Source of the DNA: Scedosporium boydii
Lineage: Eukaryota > Ascomycota > Sordariomycetes > Microascales > Microascaceae
DNA: 61,330 bases
Reading direction: 5' to 3'
Assembly (NCBI GenBank): GCA_002221725.1
Contig: NJFT01000237.1
Coordinates: forward strand, 1 to 61,330
Within the stretch, counting starts at the first letter, position 1. Each line of letters starts with the position of its first letter. Positions 46,180 to 58,155 of the stretch are shown in pieces. The position numbers and the translations under genes were made by a program. The notes below the pieces were generated by a model, which was not told the DNA's origin, made no database searches, and worked only from the letters and a program-made list of their open reading frames with translations.

Positions 46180-47438
46180 GGAGTACATTACTTCAAGTTT
46201 GTAGGAAAGTAAACTACGAATCATGCCCACCGCCGATTCAGGGCAAGCCTGGAATCCAGTTATGCATGGAAAATGCAGGCCTCACCACTGCCGGCGGAAA
46301 CATTGAATAACATGTGCTTCCTTGCCCGTTTATCACCTCCATCTCCGGAAATTGGCAACTAACTGAAAATAGGACGTACGAAGAGTGATAATTGGCGCCG
46401 GTTTCGTTTCTAGTATATTATCAAATGGCTCAATTGTTGCCTCGTAATGATGACGTTGGGACCAGAGGCACGAAGTACATATCAACACCTCCCTCCCACA
46501 AGGCAGACATGTCGGAGGCACTAGTTTTCAGTAGAACCTCAATAGTACCACATTACTCAACTAGGTCGCATGCCAGCTACATTGAAAATCATGCGGCTTA
46601 TACATCCGATCTAAGTCCCGCACGCTTCCTATTGATAATCCAAAAGTCTCTGGAAAGTTCCATTTTAAGCCTCCAATCCCCTCTCATAACCACGCCCTTC
46701 CAAGGAACAAAGAGACTTACCGTCAGCTTGAGAGACCGGATCCGATGAAGTAAAAGTCCACGAGGCAAGCAACAACTCGCCCACTATCAGGTGAATCACG
46801 ATCTCAATGACACTTGGAAAAAAGCGCATTTACCATCGATCTTGGCTCTCCATCTCCGCTCACAGGGCTGCTCCTCCCCCACCAGGGATTGATTCGCCAA
46901 TTGGTCGCTTCACGTGATACCCTACTCTTCGGTGTGGTTCCTTCCATTGTCGCCAACCCAGACCGCTTCATGAAGCCTTGACCAACCACGGAACGACCTG
47001 CCTTATGTGCCAGTAAGTCTGCAGTGCCAGCTGCAGTTGCCTGGAGGACACATAGTCGCCGGGCCCTAATAGTGTGCGCTACAGCCTGGCTTTCGAGAAA
47101 CTGGGCCTTGGTCACTAGCTTCCGTCCGGGCGACCCCGACAGCCGGGCTCAACGGGAGGGAAGCATTGGTCCAATGCATGTTCTCGGTCGGGCACGACGA
47201 TTTACATCCCGATGCAGAGTGTGTTCAGCCACATATACCACCCATTCTCTTCACCGCAAAACAGTGTTGAGCAGCAGTGTCCGACATTTAGTTATGAAAT
47301 CTTTTACTTAGCACATTTGGGATCTGCTCTTATCTTGTAATATAGAAATGTCTCCCCAGAACAACTCGAGCTCCCATTTCACTCGTTTTCCTCCAGTAGC
47401 GGATGGAATGGGAGAAGTAAGAGATAAGATGCTTGGAG

Positions 47439-47455
47439 TATATATATATATATAT
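47439..47455. repeat. TA dinucleotide microsatellite
   Basis: Seventeen bases of alternating T and A in intergenic DNA. No gene start is close enough for it to be a TATA element. Confidence 0.8.
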
Positions 47456-49501
47456 GTGCATGCCAGCTCTCTCGAGCTCCAGTACTATTTTTAAACCCTC
47501 TCATATTTTAGAAAAATCAACGTGCATAGTGAACCGGACGACACCGTTCGGAGCCGCCATTTTTACTGCGTCCCGTCGACCTTGTTTTTTCTTTCCAGAA
47601 CCCGTCCTCCAGTAATAGTCATACTCGCCACCAGCGCCCTCTTCGCCCAGTCTGTCGGCTTTGTGAAAGCGTCTCTGGCTCGCGGGTCTCGGCGGCACGA
47701 GCTTAAAGGAGCGCTCCTTGTACTCCCGGGGTAATTGATCTGAAGTGACATGTGTTCATTTCCAAGTTCTTTGTTAGTTCCCTGTTCCAACCTCGATGGG
47801 AGGACTACAGTCTACTCCTTCATCATCGTGCCTGGCCTGGATGCCGCTTTTTATTCCTATCTTTCCACCCAAGTCTCTCGTTTTTAACATAGAATCTATA
47901 ATATTCTAGTAATTCAAGTTCCAAATGGTCTACGAAAACCCTATCGTAGCATTGCTTCCGGTAGAATCAGTAGGTCTCTTCGTCAAGCACATCCGCCTCC
48001 CAGGACTATGATCTTGCCCGGCGTATACTTCAATTGCGGCCACTTCCTCGGCAAGTCATGCACAGCCCTTTCTCTTGCTCAATCCAGCAGGTTGAAAGTC
48101 ATTGCATTTCTTCTCCATATTGAAGTCGGGGATAGGCCGTGTCTTTGGGTCAGGTATCCGCTCATATAGACCCAAATGTAGCATACCACCTCAACGCCAG
48201 CGTTGCCCATCAGAGTTTGTAGAATCGTCGATGATGTGAAGGCAATGCTTTTTTATGGCCCTGATGCAACTCATCCGGGGACGACTTAGAGTAGTAAACA
48301 GTTTCTTGCGTATTTCGTTGAGGCAACGGATCTGGTGGACACCATCTAGGCGATGTATGCATCTGAACCGTCATTCTAAGACGCTGGTGCCTTAACACAA
48401 ATCGAGGTATCTTTGCCTAAACGCCTCAGATCAGTGAGGAAACGGTGATTGCTTTGAGTCCTTTTGTTGAAACGTAATTCCAGGTGAGGCCTATTTCGTA
48501 GAGTATGGGAGCTTTCATGGTCCCGTCGGTGATGGATAAGGAAAGCGGACGAAACCCTCATAATCACACATCTAAAAGACGCCTATCTTCCTTAGTTCGT
48601 CGTTGCCATGAGGTCGCGAGCATCCTTCATCGAATCTACTTGATCAGCACAAGACTGGGAATATCTTCCAAGACGCACTCTCTCGAGTCGCCTTTATTGT
48701 TTGCTGCTGTTTCTAGTCCACTACGGCTCAAGTGATAGCTGGAAACAGAGGAGATTCTGTTTACTGGGCAAATAACTATCGCGATGGGCGTTTTCATTTA
48801 AGAACCCAGAGAGTCGGTGGCTAGCCACTTATATTCAGTTGAGTCTCGATTCATCATTCTGAATGTAGTCACTCACTACAAAGTCAGTCTTTAATCACCG
48901 GCCTGCGCCTCTGCGATCATCTGAAAGACCTTGTGCTATCTACAAAGTATGAAGCCAGTTCCGTGTCGACGTTTCCCCTTTTGCTTATCTGCCGATATTC
49001 TTCGGTAGCAGTTGGGGGCTCAAGAACCGCAAAAGTTCCTATAATTCACCCGCCCGATCAGGAAGTCGTCCCATTCCAGAGCCGTACTTTTGTAGTTGTA
49101 TCCAGTCGATGATAGGTCAATTAAGCGCCACCGGGTGAAGTCGCCGGGAGGTGCAGGTCGGAGCTCTGAGACTCTGAGAGTCTGAGATCGACAGATCGGT
49201 CCTCCCAGTGTGGCAGGTAGTACAAGTGCTAGAGAGCTGTTGGATCTGGTTTGGTCCGCCTAGGAATACGAACCGCCAACATCCTGTAGTTTCAGTATTT
49301 TGCAAAAGTAGCATCAATGGTACATAGTTGACGTGATTTGGTCGCAGGCGACTTGTTGGATATAAAAATCAGGGGATGCCCTCACCCCTCGAAACTTGAC
49401 GGGATCTAGATCACTGACCTTTATACGCTGCATTCTAAGCTATCCTAGCTAATTTTGTGTGAGACTCTACCCGAAACAGTTCCTGCCTAACAACCTTCGT
49501 C

Positions 49502-50956
49502 ATGAATCACGAAGGCTTCCAATCTCGCCTTGACCAAGTCAAGGATGTCCTCAAACAGTTCGGACTAAGTGTAAGTCCACACACAGAATTTCTGCCGTGA
49601 AGCGTGCTCGGAGTATGTAAACTAAGTACCCTCCAAAAAGGCCAAAAATATCACCCCAATTGCGTATGAAGAGGACTGTCCCTTCCCATACAACAACTTC
49701 ATCTACAAGATCTCCCTCTCGGAGCCTTTCACCACAGACTCCTTTGCAGCAAATGCAGCTCCATGCACCTTCGCTCCCCGCAGCCAGGGCATAAACGACC
49801 TAGTCATCCGTCTCAGCAACAACAAAGCCGAGGGTCTGAATCAGGCCAACCGTGTAGAGAATGAAGTCGCCTCCCTGTATCTCGCCCGCAAGGGACTGGA
49901 GTCATCACATAAGCCCGAACTGGCCGAGGCGGTTCCCGCTGTGTTCGCGTGGCAGTCAGCCAAGAGTTCCGACCGGGAGTTGGGTTGGATCCTGATGGAG
50001 TTTAAACCTGGCGAATCGCTTGATGGGCACTTTGATTCCCTGTCTGATGTCGAGAAAAAGAGTGCCATCGACCAGATTGCCGACGTCTTCGCTGGAATTC
50101 AGACCGCCGCTTTGCCCAGCACGGTTACATCCTACGGAGGCCTTACTGTCAACGACAAAGGGGAGATTATAAGTGGACAGATGACGACGATAGACTCTGA
50201 GGGTGCGCCATGGAGCACCTACGTTGATTTCTGGAAGGCAAAATTGGCGTCCCAGCTCAAGGGCGCTGAGGAGAGCCCGGCTCTGAAAGGTTGGGAACCT
50301 AACAGTGTGAGAGCGCGGATAGACAAGTTTCTCGCTTCTGATCTCGAGGGATACCTCGCCGATGCTGGGGTAGACCTGACCAAGCGCGCTCTGATCCACG
50401 GTGACCTAAGTAAGTGCCCCTGTTCCTACGTTTCTCCACTTTCAGTATGTACTGTACCTTTTCCCTCGGCTCGCTGACCCATTAAAATCAAGCGCTGAAC
50501 AACATCCTCTTCGACAAAGAATCCACCAAAATCACAGCCATCCTCGACTTCGACTTCTCCTCCATCCTCCACCCAACCCACGAATTCTTCACATCCCTCC
50601 AAGACCTAGGCGGCAACACCGGCGGCGTCTTCGGTCCGGACCCAACCGCCGGCCTCCTCTCCGACGCCCTGCTCACGGGCGACTTCGACGTCCCCAGCGT
50701 CCCCGACGAGGCCGCCGACTTGTGGACACTCGCGCGTACTTGGGACGCGGCGCTGGCTGAGAGGGGCGCGCTCAGGCCTAGTACCGTTGAGGGAATCGCT
50801 GCGTTGGAGGGGCTGAGGAGGTTGGAGGCGGCGTTGTGTCCGTTTCGGTTGGCGCATCCGATGTTTTTGAAGAGGAAGACGGGGGAGGAGATTGAGAAGG
50901 AGCGCGCAGTTGCGGAAGAGACTCTACTGGCCCGTCTTGCTTCGCTGGGGTTCTGA
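49502..50956 (+). CDS. APH-family (aminoglycoside phosphotransferase-like) small-molecule kinase, 433 aa
   Basis: Predicted cytosolic kinase of the protein-kinase-like APH fold. Three exons: 49502-49570, 49641-50409, 50493-50956. The N-lobe carries DLVIRLS with the probable ATP-binding basic residue (R80), and VENEVASLYLAR provides the glutamate helix. The hinge segment is GWILMEFKPGESLDGHF. The catalytic loop H276-G-D278-L-T-L-N-N283 and the metal-binding LDFDF (D298/D300) are intact; the second intron falls inside the catalytic loop and its removal restores HGDLTLNN. The C-terminal 130 residues form the helical lobe. Fungal APH-like proteins mostly have unknown substrates, so aminoglycoside resistance should not be assumed. 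The neighbour on the right is the convergent ferric reductase, 584 bases away. The first exon codes for only 23 residues; TTTATA occurs about 85 bases upstream. Confidence 0.88.
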
Positions 50957-51540
50957 TATCAGTTGAAAGATGATTCGGTATTTTCGCTCTTGTTCAAGCT
51001 GAGCGGTCTGGAGATCGAAGATCTAACTTGGGCTCATCGCACTAGCTGTCTACCGCAGTGGCACGGGAACGTGAACTAACTTATCCATTGATCCAAGGAT
51101 GTATGAAATCAGTTATATAGTATGGCGCAGCCGTTTGAATCAAATGCTGCTTTAAAATCAGTGTCGGATGGCTCCGACTAGGACCAGAGAGGGAATGCAA
51201 TGTTGCCTCAATATCCATCAGCGTCTTCCCACCTCCGCTGCGCTGTCTTCTATCGAATCGTTTGAATGAGATATGTACACAGAAACCAATTAAGAAGGAA
51301 AAAAAAGCTGTCGCCCAATGAGAAATGAGGACGACAAATGAGAAGCCAAGATGACATGAAATGTATACAGAATAAGCGAGAAAGAAAAAGGAAAAGGAAA
51401 AAAGAGCTCTCGGGAACCCCTGATTTGAACTCTGTTGTGACGAAAACTGCTCGAACCCTTGTACTGTCCCTCCTTAAATGCAAGAAACCATCTTCGGTTC
51501 ATTGCATAACCATGTCAAGTCCGGCCCAGTCACTGGGCTT
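50957..51540. other. Convergent 3' flanks of APH-like gene and ferric reductase
   Basis: 584 bases between two convergent genes. An A-rich patch at 51360-51400 corresponds to T-rich RNA on the reductase strand and fits its 3' untranslated region. No gene is supported. Confidence 0.6.
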
Positions 51541-53400
51541 CTACCAAGTGAAGCTCTCCTCGATGAAGTCAACTACCGTACCCTCATCTTGAACCTCACG
51601 CGAAGCACTGCGGACATCATCAGCAAGAGCACCGGACCCGCAAACAGTGACGCAGAGAGCGCCCTGTTGTTCGCGGACTTCTTTGCGAAGAAGCATCGGA
51701 ATGTTAGGCCGACCGGGGAACAGCTGAACCGTCCAGCTCGCCGACGTAATCTCTCGGGGATTCTTAGGCCGAGTGATGAAGAGCTGGATACGGAGAATGT
51801 CCTTTCGGTTCGGTAGCCTGAGAATCGTGTCCATCCAGGGTCGGACCCACTCGAGGGCCTCGTAGTCTCGGACCACCCAAACCAGGGTTATCCTTCGAGT
51901 CGCCACGGTGCCGGCATTGTATCCTTCGATGAGTGGGCGTAGGTACGAGATTTGATGCGTGATCCCGGTGGAACCGGCGAATAGGACCACATGTCCGTAA
52001 CTGTTGAGCGAATGGTGGCCGCCGTAAGGGCCCTCCATGGCTGCTCGCATGCGCAACACCTGCGTGTTGTTCAACGCCGCCATCTCGTAGAGTCTCCTGG
52101 TGAATCCGGTTTGCGCGCCAATGACGAAGGAAACTGAAGTTGTCGCTCGGTTCTTGTCAACGATAACGCTGGAGCATTCTTTCTCCGCAATCGGAAGCGC
52201 TTTGGAGTCCGGGGTGTGTTCGACCCACGCAATCGAGAATGGGTGCGATTCCCACGGCTTGATGCCCTTGAAGCGGATGTACGCGTGGGAGCCGGGCTTG
52301 ATGTCGACGTATCGAGGAAGATGCATGGTTACTCGAGTTGTCTCGCCGGGCATAGCTTCTACGATTGCCTCAGTGTAGCCCTTCGCGGACCAGTTGTTCC
52401 AGGCAAGGTTGATCATTCGCCAGAGCCTCTCTGCGAACCAGAGGCACATGATGGCCATGATCCAAGGCAGTTGTGGAAGAGCTCCTATGTCAGCCACAGC
52501 GCAGTGGACCCAGGTGCAGACGAAGATGATGAAGGCGAGAATAATGTGGACATTGAGGAACGTCTCGTAGAATGCATGCCGGAGTGGCGAGACGGACAAT
52601 ATGAGGATGAGTATCAGCGCAACGGTTCCAACCATTCCAGACGAGATGAAAGATTCGCCCATGATCCTATCCGAGACGGACTTCCAACCTCCATCGGCGA
52701 CCTGAACGATGAGCCATGCGATTGTGTGGATGACGGCTTCTATGACAACCAGTCTTCCCAACCACCGGTGGATGAGGTTGTAAGTGTCGAAGCTCACCTT
52801 GAGCCAGGGGATGAGCAGGTTGTTGCGTGCAGCGAGGAAGATGAGGGGAACCATGTTGACCATTGAGAGGGTTCCCGATCGGCCTCGAAGCTCGGCACAG
52901 AACGAGTACATGTTCTCGTTGTGCCAGTTCAGCACGAACATGTAGACGATGTTGCTGACAATGAGGATGCTGAGGAGGACAAAGTGAAACCTGGAAGGCA
53001 GCGTACCGATGTTGACTGCATTCGAGAGCTTGATCTCACGGTTATGTCGCTTCTTCCAAAGGGGAGCGTAAAGAATCTGCTTCTTGAACCAGGGTAGCCA
53101 GGTCCACTGGCTGTACTTCCAGTAATTTTGCCTATCCCCACCAACAGTCATGGCCGACACTCGACGGATGTGCATCCACATGATCTCGACAAGGCGAACT
53201 GAGAGGACAACGAGCACCATGATGCCAAGCGTCCACCAGAGTACGTCCTTGAACACGAGGTTCATTGGTTGGTTCACGCCATTGAGGGCTGAGTGGTAAG
53301 GCGCAATCGTCGATGTTGTCTCGGCCTCTTCGGCTCGAGTCCCGAGGCCATGCAGGGCCAAGGTCCCTGAAGGACCATCGAATTGTTGATTCGGATCCAT
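51541..53400 (-). CDS. FRE-type ferric/cupric metalloreductase (NOX superfamily), 619 aa
   Basis: Membrane flavocytochrome that passes electrons from NADPH through FAD and two hemes to reduce Fe(III) or Cu(II) at the outer face. Single exon. Transmembrane helices occur at about 52-72, 138-158, 182-200, 213-233, 256-271, 283-302 and 311-325. The two heme-ligand pairs H211-X13-H225 and H284-X13-H298 are both in the expected helices. The FAD-binding domain has HPFSIAW at 386-392. The NAD(P)H domain has GPYG (457-460), GSTGIT (476-481) and CGSGAL (587-592), and the protein ends in the family-typical aromatic ESFTW. I chose MDPNQQ as the start; an in-frame ATG 27 codons upstream gives a longer, less likely N-terminus. 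No signal peptide is visible, as in many fungal members. Iron-dependent regulation is common in the family, but no site was identified. Confidence 0.95.
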   Translation of the reverse strand: MDPNQQFDGPSGTLALHGLGTRAEEAETTSTIAPYHSALNGVNQPMNLVFKDVLWWTLGIMVLVVLSVRLVEIMWMHIRRVSAMTVGGDRQNYWKYSQWTWLPWFKKQILYAPLWKKRHNREIKLSNAVNIGTLPSRFHFVLLSILIVSNIVYMFVLNWHNENMYSFCAELRGRSGTLSMVNMVPLIFLAARNNLLIPWLKVSFDTYNLIHRWLGRLVVIEAVIHTIAWLIVQVADGGWKSVSDRIMGESFISSGMVGTVALILILILSVSPLRHAFYETFLNVHIILAFIIFVCTWVHCAVADIGALPQLPWIMAIMCLWFAERLWRMINLAWNNWSAKGYTEAIVEAMPGETTRVTMHLPRYVDIKPGSHAYIRFKGIKPWESHPFSIAWVEHTPDSKALPIAEKECSSVIVDKNRATTSVSFVIGAQTGFTRRLYEMAALNNTQVLRMRAAMEGPYGGHHSLNSYGHVVLFAGSTGITHQISYLRPLIEGYNAGTVATRRITLVWVVRDYEALEWVRPWMDTILRLPNRKDILRIQLFITRPKNPREITSASWTVQLFPGRPNIPMLLRKEVREQQGALCVTVCGSGALADDVRSASREVQDEGTVVDFIEESFTW

Positions 53401-56400
53401 TGTAGGTTGTGTTCGAAGTGAGAGAGGGTTCTGTATGTGTGAGGGTTGAATGTGCTTTCCTGTTGGGAGAGATCGTATCAAGCACTTTTCAACGTGGCTA
53501 GCCCGGGGTGTATCAAAAGAATACTGGCCAGGCTGAGTACGTCACAACGCAGGAATCGTTTGATAGAAATAGTCAAGAACAAGGGAAGTCCTCGAGGTCA
53601 GGCCAGTTGCATTGCAGGCTCGTCAGTCGAGAGACAAAGGATAGGCGAGGTCTAGAAGAAAGGTCGTGACCAGGAAGAGGGACGGGGCCCAGGCTGTTTA
53701 GAGTCAGCTTTGTAGAGAGCGTGACAGGTTCTTGTCGTCGACAAACAAAGAGAGGGTAATCGGGATGCCGGTGTAAGTCGGATTCCTCCGTCTTCACAGG
53801 GCCAGTAATACCCGTCGTCCGATTGCCTGTTTGGGTAGTTTTGGGTTGACGGGCAATATATTATGGCGTGTTTGCCCCACGATGTCGGGGGTTTTTTATG
53901 GTCTTCTGTGCCGTGTGCCCTCTCTGCAGTCCGGGAGACGGGAATGGGTAAGGTTAAGAAGGAGGATGAAGTCTGGGGGTCGGAGCCAAATGTATACTGG
54001 CTACTGCTGGCTACCTGTCGAATCGAAGGGCGATGAAAGAGTTAGAGCTCGTTGCTACTGGAAACCTTGCCAAGAAGCCCGAGTTGGAGTTGGAAATTGA
54101 ACGCCAAATCTGTCTCGAGCGATGCGATATCTAGTCGTCTCGGTGACCTGCTCGAGTTCGGAAATTGGATACAAGAAGTGGATGCTTGCGCAGCGAGCGT
54201 CGATGGATAATGAAGAATGAAACGGTGGCTGGTGATCGAGTCGTGTATGAGGGTTTGTGTCACGGATGAATCCTGTTTTCTTCTTCGTGGGCGGATATAA
54301 AAATAGAAATGAAAAAAGAAAGATGAACAATGAAGGGAAAGATGAAAAGAGAGCCTGGAGCAAGGGAGGAAAAGAGCGTGTTCACTAAACGAGAGAGGAG
54401 GAAGATGAAGTAGAAGCCTGGTGAAGTTGATGACTTCTCTGGATCGCTCCTTCCTTTTCTTTTTGTTCAAGCTCTCAGTCACGCCTGGTGACAACAATGA
54501 CGCCTCGACTTCAAAAAAACACAGAAGGATAACGACGAGGTTGGCAATGCAGGGTCCAGAGCCCATTTTTAAACGGACCTTCCTATTTGTGAGCTCGTCC
54601 GGTCAAGGGTCTAGAAGAGGTTAAGAACACGAGACATTGTCTTTCTGACTGCAGCTGGCATGACCCCTGACACTATCAATCGCGGCGTGGAGTCGCCAAG
54701 ATCCACTCGCACAGCACATGCAAGGCAAACAAGCAAGAAAGAACTGTCGATTCTTACACGACTTCGCAGTTAGGGTTCAAGATGGCACCATCAACTTTTC
54801 CTAGTGTGCTGTCAGTTCTCCTGGATCCATCGCCTAACGCGGCGCCAGCAACGCCCCAACGCCCAAGGAGAGAAGGGATGGAATCCGGCCTGCCGCAAAA
54901 TGGAACTCTCCTCACCACGATGGCTCCGAATAAGGGGCGGTGGGGAAAACACCCATGGCTTACGAGGGACGGGATTCGTCGCCGTGGACAAACGATAGGA
55001 TATAGTGTCGCCCTATCACTTCGTGTGTCCATCTCAGCTTTTCGTACAATCCAGGGAAACACCGCGCCTTACTGGATCAGTGTTTCTGAAACACGCTTTT
55101 GGGGACCGTCCAGAGCCAGTGGTTCGTGGGTCTACGAACCGGCTTCCCGAGAGCCAAGGTACTACATTCCAGGTGAACTTGGCTTCTACGGGAAGGTACC
55201 CAATAAAAGGGGCCCAAAGGTGGAGGAGGACGCCGACAGGGTGGTGCCCCACTGCAACGTGATCCGTCCTCCAACCAGAGGCAACGAGGCCCAGTGGAGA
55301 AGGAAGCCAAGAGCGCACCAGGGGTTTGTGTCTTTATGATTGGCTCCCGCTCTGTGCAGGGCCTGATGACCCCTGGCTCCCGCAGCGTAGCACTAGATCT
55401 CCACTGAGTGCTCCATTCCTCTCGTTCTAGTGACCGCAATCCAAAACGAAAAAGAAAAAAAAAAAATGGATGACATCTCTACTTCGTCCACTCTCCACAA
55501 CTTCGTAATACGACCCCCGCCCGCAGTAATGGTAGTATCCCGAATCGATCCAGCAGAGAAGCAATGCTTGATTGATGGAGGTCAACAGTCCGCTATATAC
55601 AGATGGTTCGATCGAGCCGACCAAGTCGGACCACAAACTGCGTCCTATGTTACTCTTGACCACTTCAGGCTGCTTGTGAGTAAGACAACGGGAGGGGTCC
55701 AACACGGAGGCGGGATGCTCGGCTTCTCTCACCCAGATGGATCTGAGAATCTATTCACCACCAGACCGAAGATGATTGATGGCTTCTGCTTCTCTCGTCG
55801 CTAGCTAGTGGAAGGACTCGGGGATCACACTAACACTCGCCCTCCATCTTTCGTTGCAAGCACACAGCCAGGCAATATCAACAATCGATCAACATCGTAC
55901 CACGGGAAATCATAACACCGCGGCACTTCGCATTGAACAGAGAATAAACTGCGGATAAACTCGCTAGCGCTCCCCATGACCGACAAACTGGGCAGAGGCA
56001 CTGATATCATCGTTCGCGGCATGCGCAGTGTATGTATAAATGAATTAACCATCAATCGGGCTTGTTGCATTTACTCCCAACAGTCAGGATCTAGTGTATA
56101 ATATGGGGGGGATTGGATTGGGTGCTGTTGTAGGATTGGGGGCGGCCCTGCAAATCTTAACCCGCTCCGCGGGGAATAATAGAGCAATGAAGCAATCTAG
56201 ACGATGCAACCCATATTGAGAGAGGAACTTGGTCGGATTCCAGTGACCTGGTGGCCTGTTTTTGGGGCAGGAAGAATTTAGAGTTACAGCTGGGGACTGC
56301 ATGAATCAGACGATGGCGTATATTTTTCCCGATCACTTATCGCGAAGCTCATCGATCCTCAATATCCAGGATAAAATCGGCCCCCAACGAGGTCTACCAA

Positions 56401-57287
56401 GCATGATCCATCAAAAAAGGCGGCTTGAATGCTCAAGCTATCACTTGCAAGTATGTAGTAGACGTCGAGACGATGTACTTCTGACTGGTAGATGTGGTTA
56501 AGCTTTCAGCGCCGAAGTCTGGATAATAAACCGCGTCTAGAATCGAAACCAGCGTACATTCGTTTTTCCCCATTGGTTCCAACATCGATGGCCGGACCCA
56601 TCTTGAAGGATTTTCGACCCAGTGAACCCAAGTTAGGTTTTCTTCTTCCGCCTCTGTTAATTACGAGGCAGAAGAAGATTTCTAGCCACGGTCTTGATGT
56701 CCAGTTTTGGGATTCCCTAAACATTTCTCATTCATGCGATGGAGATTAGATTTGGGGCAATCTTAGACTCACCGTTATCTCGGACATCTCAGACAAGGGA
56801 CAAAAGCACCTTAATATACACTAATAGGCAGGGGCCAGGCCAAGAACGACAGGGACCACATCGTGGAGAGGGCGTTGTGCGATGGAACATGGCGAACCGG
56901 TTGCAATCCAACGTTTCTTCAAATTTGACAATGATATGAAGTACCGTGTACTGAGGTACCTGGGTACATGTTTGAAGTGCGTGCAGTGGATGACGAAGCA
57001 GAACCTCTTTGGGTGGCTCCTGAAATATTCGACAATGAAGCCTGCAGATGACGACACCCGTCCAAATTGAGAATAATGTTTAAGCCTCAGGCATCATATC
57101 GCATCACCTCATGCATCAATTGAAAACACGACTGAGCTCGGCTTTTCGCATATTGCTTATGTAAACACCCGGAGAAACCCGGGAATATTCCGAGGTGCTT
57201 GGTGAATTTGCCTTGCACGATGTGAACCTCTGGTCATTAGAACTACGTGAGTGGCTTTTGCACCAGCATCACCTTAAGCCATCGATC
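53401..57287. other. 3.9-kb intergenic region upstream of reductase and MIC19
   Basis: The left kilobase is the probable promoter and leader of the ferric reductase. Near 54.3-54.5 kb it is T/C-rich on the minus strand. A 185-codon frame at 54782-55339 and a 124-codon frame at 55430-55804 (plus strand) show no recognised motif, and other frames are open across them. The final stretch is the MIC19 promoter. It includes clustered GGTACC/GTAC words near 56940-56968. Confidence 0.5.
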
Positions 57288-57957
57288 ATGGGTACCAGCG
57301 CGTCCAAACCGTCCGCCAATGGCGCGGCCTACGAGTGGAAGGGGTGAGTTTCCCCCGGCCTTCCCGCTTGCTGCCGTGCATGCGACAGCCCAATCTTGAG
57401 ATGGAGAGCGTGACTGACGAAATGCCTTGTCTGCGGCATTACAGATCGGGACCCATTGGCGCCTCCCAGGAGCTCGTTGGCTCGATACAATCCAGCAAGG
57501 AGGTATGGAGAACCGATATCCTCGATTTCACTTGCAAATCCGGACCGTATCTAACGCATATTTTCTCTGCCGCGAATGTTAGACCGACGCATCCAGGGCA
57601 AAGCTGATGGAGATCCACATCGAAGCGCGAGTCGCTGAAAAGCTCCGCGAACTCCACGAGAACGAAGCCGCCGCCCTAAAGGAGGCCCGGGAGAAGGTCT
57701 CCCTCGAAGACCTGCCCACCGATGAGACGTTGACGAGCCACAAGGTGTCCAAGGAGGTCGAGGCGCTGCGTGCGCGTCTGGAGAGCAGGAAGAAGATCAA
57801 GGATCTGCCGGAGGGCGTGGAGACGGCCCGGAATAACGTCATACGGTGCTTGAGGGATAATGACAGGAAGCCGCTCAACTGCTGGAAGGAGGTTGAGGCG
57901 TTTAAGGAAGAGGTGAGGCAGCTTGAGAAGGGTTGGGTGGAGAAGACTGCCTCGTGA
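57288..57957 (+). CDS. MIC19: MICOS complex subunit MIC19 (DUF1690 family), 162 aa
   Basis: Inner-membrane-associated subunit of the mitochondrial contact site and cristae organising system, working with MIC60 at crista junctions on the intermembrane-space side. Three exons: 57288-57343, 57445-57502, 57583-57957. The N-terminus MGTSASKPS fits an N-myristoylation signal, as known for Mic19. The conserved N-terminal block SQELVGSIQSSKETDASRAK is followed by a long charged coiled coil (about 45-110). The C-terminal block contains ARNNVIRCLRDNDRKPLNCW with two cysteines (C135, C146) on consecutive helices, then EVEAFKEEVRQLEKGW, which is the family signature. Both introns fall in the first 40 codons; skipping them would give a truncated model starting at an internal Met. 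It is convergent with TYW3, with 198 bases between the two stop codons. Confidence 0.9.
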
Positions 57958-58155
57958 GGCTAGGACTCGGACCAGAGCTCGAATGCAAAAAAAAGTGATT
58001 CACTATTGAGAAGGAACTGGGCATCGTCAGTCATGCCATGTAAGACTACTGTCATGAGGATCCATGGCATATTCCAAAGAAGAAAAGAGTGTATAGACGG
58101 CTGGGTATAAATGAAAATCATAGTTTCGAATTTCTCTGTATTTTGGTCTTCTTGG

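Larger units (their letters stand above)
44504..49501. other. 5.0-kb intergenic region upstream of KAP95 and of the APH-like gene
   Basis: The left 500 bases are the KAP95 promoter and leader on the minus strand, including direct GGGATCAA repeats near 44571-44590. Further right are a perfect 14-nt palindrome GGTAGCTAGCTACC at 45071-45084, an 11-bp inverted repeat at 45451-45474, a 20-nt palindrome at 46160-46179 and a TA repeat at 47439-47455. The last 200 bases form the promoter and leader of the gene at 49502. No other gene is supported. Confidence 0.5.

Noticed and set aside
52216..52866. 216-codon plus-strand frame
   Set aside because: Lies antisense inside the ferric reductase coding sequence; its acidic composition mirrors the reductase codons.
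54782..55339. 185-codon plus-strand frame starting MAPSTFPSVLS
   Set aside because: No recognisable motif, Arg/Pro-rich, and the opposite strand is open over much of the same DNA; not enough to call a gene.
55430..55804. 124-codon plus-strand frame
   Set aside because: No family recognised, starts in an A-rich run, no splice or promoter support.
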